Shown here one piece after another: positions 43,485 to 54,250 of a stretch of DNA of 64,000 nucleotides; positions within the stretch are counted from its first letter, which is position 1, and each line of letters starts with the position of its first letter. The notes under the pieces were generated by a model that made no database searches, was not told the origin of the DNA, and saw only the letters and a list, made by a program, of their open reading frames with translations. The position numbers and the translations under genes were made by a program. The stretch comes from Candidatus Brocadia sp. GTDB lineage: Bacteria > Planctomycetota > Brocadiia > Brocadiales > Brocadiaceae. Location of the stretch: assembly GCA_011525665.1 (NCBI GenBank), contig WYAU01000020.1, forward strand, positions 1 to 64,000, written 5' to 3'.

Positions 43485-43551
43485 TATGGACTTTGTAAAA
43501 TGGATTTACAAAAAACCGTATTTTGTGAAGATTCTTTAGGGTAAGACAATA

Positions 43552-44160
43552 ATGTCAAATGAAACTGAAAAAAATACTAACCCCTCCGACAAAGTGGAAG
43601 TTGTGCAGGCGTCCGAGGTATTATTTGCAGAACAACAGGCGATAATTCAATCCTTGAAACAGGAATTGGAGGCAAATAAGAAAAAGCTTAATGAACTTCA
43701 GGACTCAATGCGAAGACTGGCGGCCGATTTTGATAATTATAAAAAATGGGTTGCAAAAGAACGCCAGGCCATTGAACGTACAGCCTCTGAATCGCTGATT
43801 AAAAAATTGTTGGATATTTATGAGAGTCTGGGAAAGGCAGTCTGCGCGCCGGCGAATACAGCCGGAAACGAATTCGTTGATGGGATTAAAATGATTTACA
43901 GGGAATTTTCCCGTATCTTGAAATCGGAAGGCCTGGAACCAATACCTTCTATTGGATTACCTCTGGATGTTTATAAACACGAGGTCTTAATGCAAAAGAT
44001 TAACGATGAGGTGCCGGAGGATACCGTACTGGAAGAAATCCAAAGGGGTTATTTATTAAATACATTCGTGTTAAGACCAGCAAAAGTGGTTGTATCTCAG
44101 AAATCGGTAAAGGAAAACGTTCAGAATCAGGAAAAGCCAGAAGAGGAAAAAGGAGGTTAG
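43552..44160 (+). CDS. grpE: Nucleotide exchange factor GrpE
   Basis: The 202-residue protein has a charged N-terminal coiled coil (QQAIIQSLKQELEANKKKL), the conserved LAADFDNYKKW, and the C-terminal beta domain with LEEIQRGYLLNTFVLRPAKV. Its role is release of ADP from DnaK. It ends 3 nt before dnaK, an operon arrangement. The start is supported by TAGGGTAAG. Confidence 0.93.
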   Translation: MSNETEKNTNPSDKVEVVQASEVLFAEQQAIIQSLKQELEANKKKLNELQDSMRRLAADFDNYKKWVAKERQAIERTASESLIKKLLDIYESLGKAVCAPANTAGNEFVDGIKMIYREFSRILKSEGLEPIPSIGLPLDVYKHEVLMQKINDEVPEDTVLEEIQRGYLLNTFVLRPAKVVVSQKSVKENVQNQEKPEEEKGG

Positions 44161-44163
44161 GAT

Positions 44164-46032
44164 ATGGCAAAGATTATAGGTATAGACTTGGGGACAAGTA
44201 ACTCCGCCGCAGCCGTACTGATTGGTGGCAAACCAACGATTATCCCAAGCGCGGAAGGCTCCACAATTGGAGGTAAGGCATTTCCTTCGTATGTTGCATT
44301 TACAAAGGATGGAGAAAAACTCGTTGGTGAACCTGCAAGAAGGCAGGCCGTTAGCAACCCCGAGGGTACCGTTTATGCGATTAAGAGAAAGATGGGTACC
44401 GACCACAAAGTTACCATTCGGGGGAAGACATTTACCCCCCAGCAAATCTCGGCTTTTATTTTGCAAAAGATAAAACAGGATGCAGAGGCCTTTCTGGGAG
44501 ACAGGGTTGAAAAGGCGGTGATTACCGTTCCTGCCTATTTTAATGATAATCAGAGGCAGGCCACCAAGGATGCAGGGACTATTGCCGGACTGGATGTTGT
44601 CAGGATTATTAACGAGCCCACGGCTGCATCATTGGCCTACGGGTTGGATAAGGTCGAAGAATCTCAGAAAATCCTGGTATTCGATTTGGGTGGTGGCACG
44701 CTGGATTGTACGATTATGGATTTTGGCCAGGGTGTCTTTGAAGTGGTTTCTACCAGTGGCGATACCCAGTTAGGCGGAACGGACATGGATAATGCTATTG
44801 TTGATTATCTGGTGGCTGAGTTCAAGAAGGAATACGGCATCGACCTAAAAAATGACAAAATGGCGATGCAGAGACTACGAGAGGCTGCGGAAAAGGCTAA
44901 GATAGAACTTTCCACAACGCTGACGACGGACATTAATCTCCCGTTCCTTACGGCCGATGCCTCCGGGCCGAAGCATTTTACTCATTCTATAACCCGCGCA
45001 AAGCTGGAACAGCTGGTTTCTCCCATCGTTAATCGATGCGGACATTCGATTGAACAGGCATTAAAAGACGCAAAGCTAACGCCTCATGATATTCACAAAA
45101 TCATCCTCGTGGGCGGCCCGACGCGTATGCCGATCGTTCAGAAGTTTGTGGAGGATTATGTCGGGAAAAAGATTGAACGCGGGATCGACCCCATGGAATG
45201 CGTGGCTATGGGCGCTGCGATCCAGGCCGGTGTTTTATCCGGAGAGGTCAAAGACCTCGTTCTCCTTGATGTGACGCCGCTGTCGCTTGGTATAGAAACC
45301 CTTGGCGGAGTGTTTACCCGCCTCATTGAAAGAAATACAACTATTCCTACGAAGAAAAGCCAGGTCTTCACGACGGCAGAGGACAACCAGACCAGTGTCG
45401 AGGTACATGTTCTTCAGGGTGAAAGGACAATGGCGAGGGATAACGTTACGCTCGGAAGATTCCATCTCTCCGGGATTCCACCGGCGCCAAGAGGCGTTCC
45501 TCAGATCGAGGTGTCTTTTGATATTGACGCCAACGGTATTATTAATGTTCATGCAAAAGATCTTGGCACGGGAAACGAGCAGAAGATCACAATTACGGCT
45601 TCAACAAAACTGAGCAAAGAAGAAATTGACCGTATGGTCAAACAGGCGCAGGAGTACTCCGATCAGGATAAGCGGACAAAGGAAAGGGCTGAAACAAAAA
45701 ACAAGGCGGATAATCTGGCCTACAGTGCAGAAAAGACCTTAAAGGACGTAGCAGGGAAGATAGATGCCGCACAAAAGCAAAAGATTGAGTCGGCGATTAA
45801 GGATTTAAGAGAATCGCTAAAAACGGAAGATGAAAAAGATATACAGCAAAAGATGGATGCGTTAACCAGCGCCCTGCACGAAATCAGTGCAAAAGTGTAT
45901 CAGGAATCCGCGAAACAGGGAGAAGAGCCTCCTCCGCAACCTCCGGGAAGTGAAGGCGGAAAAAAGAAGGAAAGAAAGGGAGAAGGTGGAGAAGATGAAA
46001 TCATCGACGCCGATTATGAAGTAAAAGAATAG
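44164..46032 (+). CDS. dnaK: Hsp70 chaperone DnaK
   Basis: The 622-residue protein has the ATPase signatures [37 protein letters not shown] and [16 protein letters not shown], and the substrate domain beginning [17 protein letters not shown]. The C-terminus ends with [13 protein letters not shown], as in bacterial DnaK. DnaJ is not next to it. Some positions differ from the E. coli type ([10 protein letters not shown]) as in several planctomycete and actinobacterial DnaK copies. A possible terminator follows at 46068-46171. Confidence 0.95.
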   Translation: MAKIIGIDLGTSNSAAAVLIGGKPTIIPSAEGSTIGGKAFPSYVAFTKDGEKLVGEPARRQAVSNPEGTVYAIKRKMGTDHKVTIRGKTFTPQQISAFILQKIKQDAEAFLGDRVEKAVITVPAYFNDNQRQATKDAGTIAGLDVVRIINEPTAASLAYGLDKVEESQKILVFDLGGGTLDCTIMDFGQGVFEVVSTSGDTQLGGTDMDNAIVDYLVAEFKKEYGIDLKNDKMAMQRLREAAEKAKIELSTTLTTDINLPFLTADASGPKHFTHSITRAKLEQLVSPIVNRCGHSIEQALKDAKLTPHDIHKIILVGGPTRMPIVQKFVEDYVGKKIERGIDPMECVAMGAAIQAGVLSGEVKDLVLLDVTPLSLGIETLGGVFTRLIERNTTIPTKKSQVFTTAEDNQTSVEVHVLQGERTMARDNVTLGRFHLSGIPPAPRGVPQIEVSFDIDANGIINVHAKDLGTGNEQKITITASTKLSKEEIDRMVKQAQEYSDQDKRTKERAETKNKADNLAYSAEKTLKDVAGKIDAAQKQKIESAIKDLRESLKTEDEKDIQQKMDALTSALHEISAKVYQESAKQGEEPPPQPPGSEGGKKKERKGEGGEDEIIDADYEVKE

Positions 46033-46067
46033 CTTGTTAAAATTCTTTTTGTATGGGTTTTTTCCCG

Positions 46068-46171
46068 GAGTCAGCCGCCAGGATTCAGAATTCAGAATGA
46101 GAATGCGCTTTACTGGACAAAAAGGGCAATCCATTCTGTCCGCTGGATTCTGACTGCTGACTCTTTTTTTT
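46068..46171 (+). terminator. Long hairpin with T-run after dnaK
   Basis: GAGTCAGC (46068-46075) pairs with GCTGACTC (46156-46163) and a run of 8 T follows immediately. The inner segment contains the imperfect counterparts GGATTCAGAAT and ATTCTG, so a long imperfect stem forms. It may be a dispersed repeat that serves as terminator. Confidence 0.6.
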
Positions 46172-46197
46172 GAATTCGTCTGAGGCTCATCTGCACC

Positions 46198-47163
46198 ATG
46201 GTTCATCCTGCCGATAGTGGTCTTATTCAGGTAGCGGTTGCCTATGTCCTGGACATTGCCATCGGAGATCCTCAATGGGCTTACCATCCCGTGCGGCTCA
46301 TTGGTAGATCTATAGAAGGTATGGAATCTCTGTTACGGAGATTACCCGTACCTGAACGCATGGGCGGGATGCTGCTAACCACACTCATTGTAACGGGGAC
46401 GTATCTGGTAACCTGCGCTGTGGTATTTGCAGCGGCGAAAGGCTGTTTCCTGGGTGAAATATTAGCCGGGACGGTTATTGTTTATTTTGCAATTTCTGTA
46501 AAAGGCCTGGCCGATGAAGCGAAAAAGGTAATGAAATTTCTCAATAAAAATGATTTAATACACGCCCGTCAGACGTTGTCACGAATTGTAGGCCGGGATA
46601 CAGGGCATTTAACTGAAGAGCAGATTGTCCGGGCGTGTGTGGAAACAGTCGCTGAGGGAAGTGTCGATGGCATCGTGTCGCCGTTATTTTATTTTTTTAC
46701 GGGAGGACCTGCGGCAGCAATGGCTTATAAGGCTGTAAATACACTTGATTCCATGGTGGGATATAAGAACGAGAAATATATCAGATTCGGCTGGGCATCA
46801 GCAAGATTGGACGATATCGCCAACTACATTCCAGCCAGAATGTGCGCCGTATTAATTCCTCTGGCGTCATTTTTGTGCGGCTGTGGCTTTACAAGGTCTT
46901 TACGGACTGCATTCCGGGATGGGCGCAGGCATGAAAGTCCCAATAGCGGGATTCCTGAAGCGGCTATGGCGGGTGCACTGGGGGTGCAGTTAGGGGGGCC
47001 AAGCGCCTACCAGGGCGAAATTGTCGAAAAGCCCTTTATGGGGGATGCTCAAAATCCGTTGACGCGGGAATCGATTGACGTTGCTGTAAGGATAATGTAC
47101 GTTACCTCCGTACTGTTCCTGGCCTGTGGAACAGGAATGATTATATTCGTGAAATATTTATGA
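46198..47163 (+). CDS. cbiB: Adenosylcobinamide-phosphate synthase CbiB
   Basis: The 321-residue integral membrane protein attaches aminopropanol phosphate to adenosylcobyrate. It has AVAYVLDIAIGDPQWAYHPV and RLIGRSIEG near the N-terminus, GTVIVYFAISVKGLADEAKK, RIVGRDTGHLTEEQIVRACV, ETVAEGSVDGIVSPLFYFFT, AAMAYKAVNTLDSMVGYKNE, and EAAMAGALGVQLGGPSAYQG near the end, all typical of CbiB/CobD. It overlaps cbiQ by 4 nt (ATGA). No cbiM or cbiN component is encoded here. Confidence 0.93.
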   Translation: MVHPADSGLIQVAVAYVLDIAIGDPQWAYHPVRLIGRSIEGMESLLRRLPVPERMGGMLLTTLIVTGTYLVTCAVVFAAAKGCFLGEILAGTVIVYFAISVKGLADEAKKVMKFLNKNDLIHARQTLSRIVGRDTGHLTEEQIVRACVETVAEGSVDGIVSPLFYFFTGGPAAAMAYKAVNTLDSMVGYKNEKYIRFGWASARLDDIANYIPARMCAVLIPLASFLCGCGFTRSLRTAFRDGRRHESPNSGIPEAAMAGALGVQLGGPSAYQGEIVEKPFMGDAQNPLTRESIDVAVRIMYVTSVLFLACGTGMIIFVKYL

Positions 47164-47957
47164 GATTTACCGGTAGTCTGCTGGAAAGCCTTGACCCCCG
47201 GTCAAGGATTATTTCCTTTTTCGCCGTTATTCTCAGTGTGATTCTGACCCCCATTGCGCATCTTAAAGATTTTGGTTTCTACTTCTTGCTGATACTGGCG
47301 ATTTCATTCCTCACGAGAATTACGCCCGGACAAATAGTCAAAAGGATGTGCATCGTGATGCCTTTTGTTCTTTGTATTGCGATCTTTGTCCCTTTTGTAA
47401 AGGAGGGGCAGGTATGTTGGTCGTTAAAAATCAGTCATTGGCATTGGGACGTTACTTATGAGGGCATATGGGCATTTCTTAATATCATCATCAAATCGAG
47501 TCTCTCCATCCTTTTGCTCGTGATTGCATCTTCGGCAACCACCTTTCCCGATTTCTTACAGGGGTTGGACTCTCTTCGTCTCCCGCGGCTGCCGGTTATG
47601 CTCATATCGTTTATGCACCGTTACGTCTTTGCGCTTTTAGACGAGACAAAACGGCTGATGCGGGCACGATCTCTGCGTTATTTCGGTTCGAGTTACACGG
47701 AGCAGTTTCTGGTGCCGGGATATATGATCAGTGTGTTGTTTATCAGGACGTTTGAGCGGGCTGCGGGGATTTACAGTGCAATGATTCTCCGCGGGTTTAG
47801 CGGAGAAATGTGGAGTATCAAACGTTTCGGGTTTTCTTATAGAGATTTTTTATTTATTGCGGGTATAATCGTTTCGCTCATGTGCATTGTTTCCGGTTGT
47901 ATCTATAAAATTGATTTCACGAAAATAAACAGCGTTCATCTATGGAAAGGATTATAA
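47160..47957 (+). CDS. cbiQ: ECF transporter transmembrane protein CbiQ (cobalt/nickel type)
   Basis: The 265-residue protein has several hydrophobic segments (IISFFAVILSVILTPIAHL, FYFLLILAISFLT, CIVMPFVLCIAIFVPFV, IIIKSSLSILLLVIASSATT) and the T-component coupling region LMRARSLRYFG with AMILRGFSG. CbiQ recruits the ATPase and the substrate-capture component CbiM. Only CbiQ and a broken CbiO are present, so the transporter is likely inactive here unless partners sit elsewhere. Confidence 0.85.
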   Translation: MRFTGSLLESLDPRSRIISFFAVILSVILTPIAHLKDFGFYFLLILAISFLTRITPGQIVKRMCIVMPFVLCIAIFVPFVKEGQVCWSLKISHWHWDVTYEGIWAFLNIIIKSSLSILLLVIASSATTFPDFLQGLDSLRLPRLPVMLISFMHRYVFALLDETKRLMRARSLRYFGSSYTEQFLVPGYMISVLFIRTFERAAGIYSAMILRGFSGEMWSIKRFGFSYRDFLFIAGIIVSLMCIVSGCIYKIDFTKINSVHLWKGL

Positions 47958-48426
47958 CTGTTTCAAACCTGAACTACAGCTATCCGGACGGGACAACGGC
48001 ATTAAGCGATGTTAGTTTTGACGTGCACGAAGGGGAGACCCTGGTTATCATCGGTGCCAACGGGACAGGAAAGTCAACACTATTTATGAATTTAATGGGG
48101 ATCCTGAAGGGTGACGGACGCATCGAGATTATGGGTTTAACGCTCAACAAAACAAACATGAACGGGATCAGACGGATGATGGGGTTGGTGTTTCAGAATC
48201 ACGATGACCATCTGTTTTGTCCCACCGTATATTTTTTTTAACCCATGAGGTAGCAGATCGTGTGCTCGTTTTTAGCGGGGAAAAGAGGCCCGTGGCAATA
48301 GGGGATTATAAAGAAATACTGAATAATTACGATTTATTGTTAAGACACGATCTGGTGCACCGGCATCGTCATGACAATATTGTACATGAACACGAACACC
48401 TGCATGGTCATATGCACAAGCAGTGA
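47942..48426 (+). pseudogene. cbiO: CbiO ATPase with an out-of-frame internal deletion
   Basis: The 5' part encodes the ABC ATPase start (NLNYSYPDGTTALSDVSFDV, Walker A GANGTGKST, Q-loop VFQNHDDHLFCPTV) and stops at TAA 48239-48241. A second frame from about 48220 encodes FFLTHEVADRVLVFSGEK (H-loop and the following ADRV strand) and a His-rich tail, HRHRHDNIVHEHEHLHGHMH. Between the Q-loop and the H-loop an intact CbiO has the LSGGQ signature and Walker B, roughly 90-100 codons, all missing. The two parts are also in different frames. The protein cannot bind and hydrolyse ATP as a transporter subunit. Confidence 0.88.
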
Positions 48427-48472
48427 ATGAGAAGCGAGCGAGATGAGGGTTCAGACCTATATCTAAAAAACG

Positions 48473-48630
48473 TGAGACCACAGATTACACTGATTTGCGA
48501 TTGGGAATTTGGGATTTTCCAAACATTGTTGAACATATTCAAAAAACCCCAAAAAAAAGAAGTTTTAACAGAGCAAACAACCGGAGATTATCCGTATTTT
48601 TTGTCTGTATAATCTGGGAGTCTGTGGGTG
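48473..48630. repeat. Degenerate inverted repeat between cbiO and next gene
   Basis: The left end ACCACAGATTACACTGATT (from about 48477) has a partial mirror near 48611 (TAATCTGGGAGTCTGTGGGT). A related phrase, CCACAGATTCCACAGAT, lies at 1367-1383. These are widespread dispersed short repeats; no gene is seen in this 250-nt gap. Confidence 0.4.
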
Positions 48631-48674
48631 CCCTTTTGTGGACAACTTATTTGCAAAGATAAAGGGGTGTCGTT

Positions 48675-49457
48675 ATGAAAACTGATGCCAATACTTTTGA
48701 CTTCAATACGCATATAGATTTTACCGGCGACATCTGTGCCGATGGGATATGTTGTTTTATGAGTATCCCGCGGGAACAGACCCATCTGGGCATGTGGAGA
48801 CGTTTTTTGAAACGGGGCAATGCCACTGCCGGTATCAAACTGCTTTATACAGCCTTTTCGTCGAAGGATATTATATACAATCCCTGCCGGTGTCTGAATT
48901 TTTATTTGAAAGAGCTTAATACGCCGGATGGTTTGACCCTGCAGATAGTGTTGAGATGTGGCGTATTTGGTAAGAGGTGCCGGCCATATACCTGCAAAGA
49001 ATTCCCGGATAAGGCGGATAGTTTCATGCACGACGTTCTTGCGCCTTGCGTTTACAATGAATATGTTGCACCAGAAGACTATGTTGCGCTGAAACACAAA
49101 CAGGTATTTCGTTTATTTTACGCAATTAAGGATGACTGTAAAGTGCTTGGAAAAATTTTTCCGGGTTATACAGCCCGTGAGACGAGAGAGAAGTTAAACC
49201 AATATAAAGATATTGTCAAGATCGGTGCGATCTGGAATGAAAAACCTGCTGAATATTTTCTTCTGGAAGTGCCCCGGTCTGATTGCGCTTTATACACTTC
49301 CGCTGTGCATCCAAAGATCAACGGTGTAAAACAGGCATATAACCTTTGGCAGGGGCACATCGAAAGCTGGTTAGAAAGACACTACGGCGGCCGATGGGAG
49401 TATCACTTAGAACACGCAATTCAGCAAGAAAATGATCGATTGAGAAGAATGAAATAA
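48675..49457 (+). CDS. Cys-cluster protein distantly related to YkgJ, adjacent to B12 genes
   Basis: The 260-residue protein contains ADGICCFM, NPCRCLNFYL, and RCGVFGKRCRPYTCKEFPDK, a set of about eight Cys in the first half of a soluble protein without a signal. The pattern resembles the YkgJ-type metal-binding proteins at 16572 and 17008 but is more divergent. The second half is helical (NLWQGHIESWLERHYGGRWE). Its position between cbiO and cbiA hints at a metal role (cobalt or iron), unproven. It has no strong Shine-Dalgarno but a plausible AAAGGGG. Confidence 0.65.
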   Translation: MKTDANTFDFNTHIDFTGDICADGICCFMSIPREQTHLGMWRRFLKRGNATAGIKLLYTAFSSKDIIYNPCRCLNFYLKELNTPDGLTLQIVLRCGVFGKRCRPYTCKEFPDKADSFMHDVLAPCVYNEYVAPEDYVALKHKQVFRLFYAIKDDCKVLGKIFPGYTARETREKLNQYKDIVKIGAIWNEKPAEYFLLEVPRSDCALYTSAVHPKINGVKQAYNLWQGHIESWLERHYGGRWEYHLEHAIQQENDRLRRMK

Positions 49458-49544
49458 CGCTCCTGATATGTGTAAATGATGGGTTTGCTCCGCTTAACCT
49501 ACCGCAAATCCGTATAAATAAAATAAAGTCTATACAACAAAGTT

Positions 49545-50933
49545 ATGAAATACACTTCTTCTCATTATCCAAGGTTATTGATAGCCGGAACACACAGTGG
49601 TGTGGGCAAGACAACCATTTCACTGGGATTGATGTCTGTGGTGAAAGACAGGGGTTACGAGGTTCAGGGCTTTAAGGTCGGGCCTGATTATATCGATCCG
49701 TCACATCACATGGCCATTACCGGCCGGCCGTCCCGCAATCTGGATTCATGGCTGATGAGCCGGGATGTGTGCCTGGAATTATTTGAACGTGCCCTTATGG
49801 GATCGGATATGGCGGTGATTGAGGGGGTGATGGGATTATATGACGGCTGTCTGGATGGTACGGAATTTGGGAGTACAGCGCACCTTGCCAGGATATTGGA
49901 TGTGCCTGTGATATTGGTAATGGATGCAAAGGGGATGTCACGCAGCGCGGGTGCGATTGTATTGGGGTATAAGCATTTTGACAGCAACGTGAAAATCGCG
50001 GGTGTAATTCTGAACAGGGTGAGGAGTGAACGGCACTATACTTCGATAAAAAAATCTATTGAGGGTAATTGCAATATTCCTGTACTGGGCTATCTGCCTT
50101 TTGATGATAAAATAATACTACCGGAGCGGCACCTTGGTTTAGTGCCGTCAATAGAACAGGAGTTATCGAAGGCTGTGTACCAAAAAATCGGGAAATTGTT
50201 ATCGGCCACCGTAGATATTGATACAGTAATTGATATAGCCTTCTCCCCGGACAGTCTTCCCGCATTTGAGAAGTCGGTCTTTTGTGAGGTTAATGAACGA
50301 TTTCATCCCAGGATTGCCGTTGCCGTGGATGAGGCATTTAATTTTTATTATCAGGACAACCTTGACCTCCTGGAGCTACACGGGGCGCAGCTTACGTATT
50401 TCAGTCCGCTGTATGATAAATATGTGCCTGCTGACATTGAAGGTTTATATATTGGGGGAGGCTTCCCGGAATTACATGCCGCATCACTTGCATCGAATAC
50501 CACCATGATGGAGTCTATACGAAAGGCACACAAGAATGGCGTGGTTATATACGGAGAGTGCGGTGGTATGATGTATTTGCTTGAACAGATGGTAGATTTT
50601 AAAAAGAAGACACACGGGATGTGTGGAATACTGAAGGGGACGACGAAGATGGAGAATAAAAGACAGGGATTGGGTTATATTACTGTTCAGGCCGTAAAGG
50701 ATAATCTTTTGTGCAAAAAGGGCGACAGATTCAAGGCCCATGAATTTCACTGGTCATCACTGCATGTGCCTGATGATGCACGGTTTGCTTATGCAATTTC
50801 GAAATGCGATGACAATAAATCACGGCCTGATGGCCTCTTTACAGACCGTGTGCTGGGTTCTTATGCCCATGTCCATTTTGCGACTGACCCCGAACTCATC
50901 AAACACTTTTTACGTTTTATGGGAAGCGCTTAG
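49545..50933 (+). CDS. cbiA: Cobyrinate a,c-diamide synthase CbiA
   Basis: The 462-residue enzyme amidates the a and c side chains of cobyrinic acid using glutamine and ATP. It has the N-terminal P-loop-like SGVGKTTISLGLM with FKVGPDYIDPSHH, VIEGVMGLYDG, and a C-terminal triad-type glutamine amidotransferase domain with GGGFPELHA and VIYGECGGMMYL (nucleophile Cys in the GECGG motif). It is of normal length and lies at the end of the second cobalamin gene group. It converges on the che cluster. Confidence 0.93.
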   Translation: MKYTSSHYPRLLIAGTHSGVGKTTISLGLMSVVKDRGYEVQGFKVGPDYIDPSHHMAITGRPSRNLDSWLMSRDVCLELFERALMGSDMAVIEGVMGLYDGCLDGTEFGSTAHLARILDVPVILVMDAKGMSRSAGAIVLGYKHFDSNVKIAGVILNRVRSERHYTSIKKSIEGNCNIPVLGYLPFDDKIILPERHLGLVPSIEQELSKAVYQKIGKLLSATVDIDTVIDIAFSPDSLPAFEKSVFCEVNERFHPRIAVAVDEAFNFYYQDNLDLLELHGAQLTYFSPLYDKYVPADIEGLYIGGGFPELHAASLASNTTMMESIRKAHKNGVVIYGECGGMMYLLEQMVDFKKKTHGMCGILKGTTKMENKRQGLGYITVQAVKDNLLCKKGDRFKAHEFHWSSLHVPDDARFAYAISKCDDNKSRPDGLFTDRVLGSYAHVHFATDPELIKHFLRFMGSA

Positions 50934-50955
50934 TTTTGCATCTGTATGAGAGACA

Positions 50956-52059
<1,104 letters not shown>

Positions 52060-52893
52060 TCACTTTTGATAAATCGTGGGACGCACGTACCGGAATCTGG
52101 TGTCGGTGCCTGCAAGGCTTTCAGAATGGCCGATGAAAAAATAGCCATCGGGGGCAAGATGTTTATAAAATTTTGCCACCAATTCGCTCTGTGTTTGTTT
52201 ATCAAAATATATCATGACATTTCTGCAAAAGATAAAATCAAATTGCCCTTTGAAAGGGAAGGTTTGATCGGTAAGGTTAAGCCTTCTAAATACAATCATG
52301 TTTCTCAGGAAATCTTTTAACTGATAATGGTTTCTGAGATTATATTCTCCCTTTTCAAAATAGGCATTGAGCATGTGAAGAGGAATCCCGCGTATCCGGT
52401 CTTTTGGGTATATTCCCTCCATGGCCTTTTTTAAAACCCTGGTCGATAAGTCAGTAGCTAATATTTTTATGTCCCATTCGCTTAAATGTTCTATGCATTC
52501 TGCTAATATCATAGAAATACTGTATGGCTCTTCGCCCGTTGAACATCCCGCACACCATATCCTGATCTTTTTTTCGCGTTTTTTTCTTTTATTTTCCAAT
52601 AAGGCAGGAAGTACCTTTTCTGTCAGGAAATCAAAATGTGCTGCTTCTCTGAAAAATTCCGTGAGATTTGTAGAGATACAATCAAGCATACTCACCAGTT
52701 CTTCCCCGGTTGCGTCTTCTTCGGTAACGTATTTATAATATTCTTTAAATGAGGCTAACGATCTTTCCCTCAAGCGTTTCATTAACCGGGATTTCAACAA
52801 CTCCTTTTTTGCCGGGGTAAGATTTATGCCGCTCTCATTGTAGATTAAGCGCTGAAAAAGAGAAAATTCTTTATCGTTAATGTCGATGTCCAT
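52060..52893 (-). CDS. cheR: Chemotaxis protein methyltransferase CheR
   Basis: The 277-residue SAM methyltransferase has an N-terminal helical domain (MDIDINDKEFSLFQRLIYNE) and catalytic core with IRIWCAGCSTGEEPYSISMI (SAM loop), KILATDLSTRVLKKA, and FIFCRNVMIYFDKQTQ, the canonical CheR sequence. It adds methyl groups to receptor glutamates. The Shine-Dalgarno AAGGGG precedes ATG 52893. It lies 40 nt upstream of cheB. Confidence 0.95.
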   Translation of the reverse strand: MDIDINDKEFSLFQRLIYNESGINLTPAKKELLKSRLMKRLRERSLASFKEYYKYVTEEDATGEELVSMLDCISTNLTEFFREAAHFDFLTEKVLPALLENKRKKREKKIRIWCAGCSTGEEPYSISMILAECIEHLSEWDIKILATDLSTRVLKKAMEGIYPKDRIRGIPLHMLNAYFEKGEYNLRNHYQLKDFLRNMIVFRRLNLTDQTFPFKGQFDFIFCRNVMIYFDKQTQSELVAKFYKHLAPDGYFFIGHSESLAGTDTRFRYVRPTIYQK

Positions 52894-52913
52894 AGGTATT
52901 CCCCTTAAAAACC

Positions 52914-53144
52914 TTAAATAACATCTAAGGAAAGCAGGAAGATCAGGAATATTATTCTGTAAAAATTACTCTTTTTATTTCTGTTGTAAAATATAGATAT
53001 TTCCCATTGTCGTTTATAAGGAATTGCACGAGTTCCGAATTCCAATGAAAGTGCATTTTCATAAACTGATCCAAGAAAACCTGGACCAAGGGTTTTATAG
53101 ACTTCAATGATATCAGCTGTCAATTTTTCAAATTCAAGCCTCAC
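52914..53144 (-). pseudogene. Truncated GxxExxY-family protein
   Basis: The 76-residue frame starts MRLEFEKLTADIIEVYKTLG and PGFLGSVYENALSLEFGTRA, matching the N-terminus of GxxExxY proteins (G-F-L-x-x-V-Y-E-N-A-L). Around residue 52 it departs from the family, where conserved YFADLLVE-like and LELKA motifs should follow. It is a remnant embedded within the che cluster. Confidence 0.65.
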
Positions 53145-53219
53145 TTTCCTGCCTTCCTGGTTTCATTAGATATTTTTTGTTATAAAATGTCAAAAATGTT
53201 CTTGTTAAGAGACCGTCGT

Positions 53220-53612
53220 CTACTGCCTACTGCCTGCGGAATCATTTTGGTCTTCATTAAATATATTCCGTAGTGACGTTACCATACGATCGTCTTCGAA
53301 TGGTTTTACCACATAATCTACCGCGCCATGACGGATGGATTCCATCAATGCGTCTTGCTGGTCTATGGCGGAAATCATGACTACCTTTGCCTGTTTATCA
53401 AAGGCTATGATCTCTTTGAGCCCTTGAATTCCATCCACTTCCGGCATTACAATGTCCATTGTTACCGCATCGGGCTTCAATTCTTTATACTTTTCCAGCG
53501 CCTCCCTGCCATTACCGGCTTCTCCGGCAATTTCAAATCCGTGCCGGGTCAAAATTTGTCGAATTATCATCCGTATGACTTTTGCATCATCTACTACTAA
53601 TATCTTTTTCAT
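53220..53612 (-). CDS. cheY: Chemotaxis response regulator CheY
   Basis: A single-domain receiver (130 residues) with acidic DDAKVIRMIIRQIL (D8, D9), phosphoacceptor Asp53 in AVTMDIVMPEVDG, signalling MISA and Lys in VVKPFEDDRM. It is full length and intact. Overlap of 4 nt with cheC upstream suggests translational coupling. It probably carries the signal from CheA to the flagellar switch. Confidence 0.92.
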   Translation of the reverse strand: MKKILVVDDAKVIRMIIRQILTRHGFEIAGEAGNGREALEKYKELKPDAVTMDIVMPEVDGIQGLKEIIAFDKQAKVVMISAIDQQDALMESIRHGAVDYVVKPFEDDRMVTSLRNIFNEDQNDSAGSRQ

Positions 53613-54214
53613 GTTCCTACTCCTATAGAATCTAACAATTTAGCAAACGATTTCATCTCAGGGACCAAAAACAGGTAGCATTCGAGTTTTGAGCCACTAA
53701 TTTCAAATATTGTTTCTATCAACAGGATACTGTCGTTCACCATGCCTTGTTCCAGTACGAGATTGGAAAATATGACTCCTGCGTAGTCGTTGTGAACCCG
53801 TGGAGGCTGTGGAATTAATTTGGCGTTAAAGTCAGAAACCAATGCATTGCTGATGTGGCTTGCGAGAATGTTTCCCAGTTCCTGTACCGCACTTTCCGTA
53901 AAAACATCACATTCCTTTGAGGTGCCGATGCGCTGCCGAAGAAACAGGTCGGTAAGAATTAAAGACCCTTCCAGAGGTAGCATAAATAAAAGCCTGCACC
54001 CTTCATTTCCCTTAAAATCAACCATGACGCTAATCATCTCTCTTTGATCTTCATTCATTTTTTCTGTAGTTTCACTAAGATCGGCGACGAATACCTTTGA
54101 AAGAGAAATCCTTGCCCCTGTCCTCAGTGATTTTGACAATGCCCTGGACGCACGGTCAATGCTGAGCCTTGACATGATTTCCAATATTTTTAGGCGATCT
54201 TGCGTAATGTTCAT
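53609..54214 (-). CDS. cheC: CheC-type CheY-P phosphatase
   Basis: The 201-residue protein has the CheC/CheX/FliY fold. The second active-site motif is recognisable as ESAVQELGNILASHI (E-x3-N type, with the conserved G-N), while the first copy (EIMSRLSIDRASRALS) has lost the canonical Asn. It should dephosphorylate CheY-P and may bind CheD. Start is ATG 54214 with GGAAAGGTAAAG. It precedes cheY. Confidence 0.85.
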   Translation of the reverse strand: MNITQDRLKILEIMSRLSIDRASRALSKSLRTGARISLSKVFVADLSETTEKMNEDQREMISVMVDFKGNEGCRLLFMLPLEGSLILTDLFLRQRIGTSKECDVFTESAVQELGNILASHISNALVSDFNAKLIPQPPRVHNDYAGVIFSNLVLEQGMVNDSILLIETIFEISGSKLECYLFLVPEMKSFAKLLDSIGVGT

Positions 54215-54250
54215 CTCTTTACCTTTCCAAAAAGTGAAATTACTTTGATT

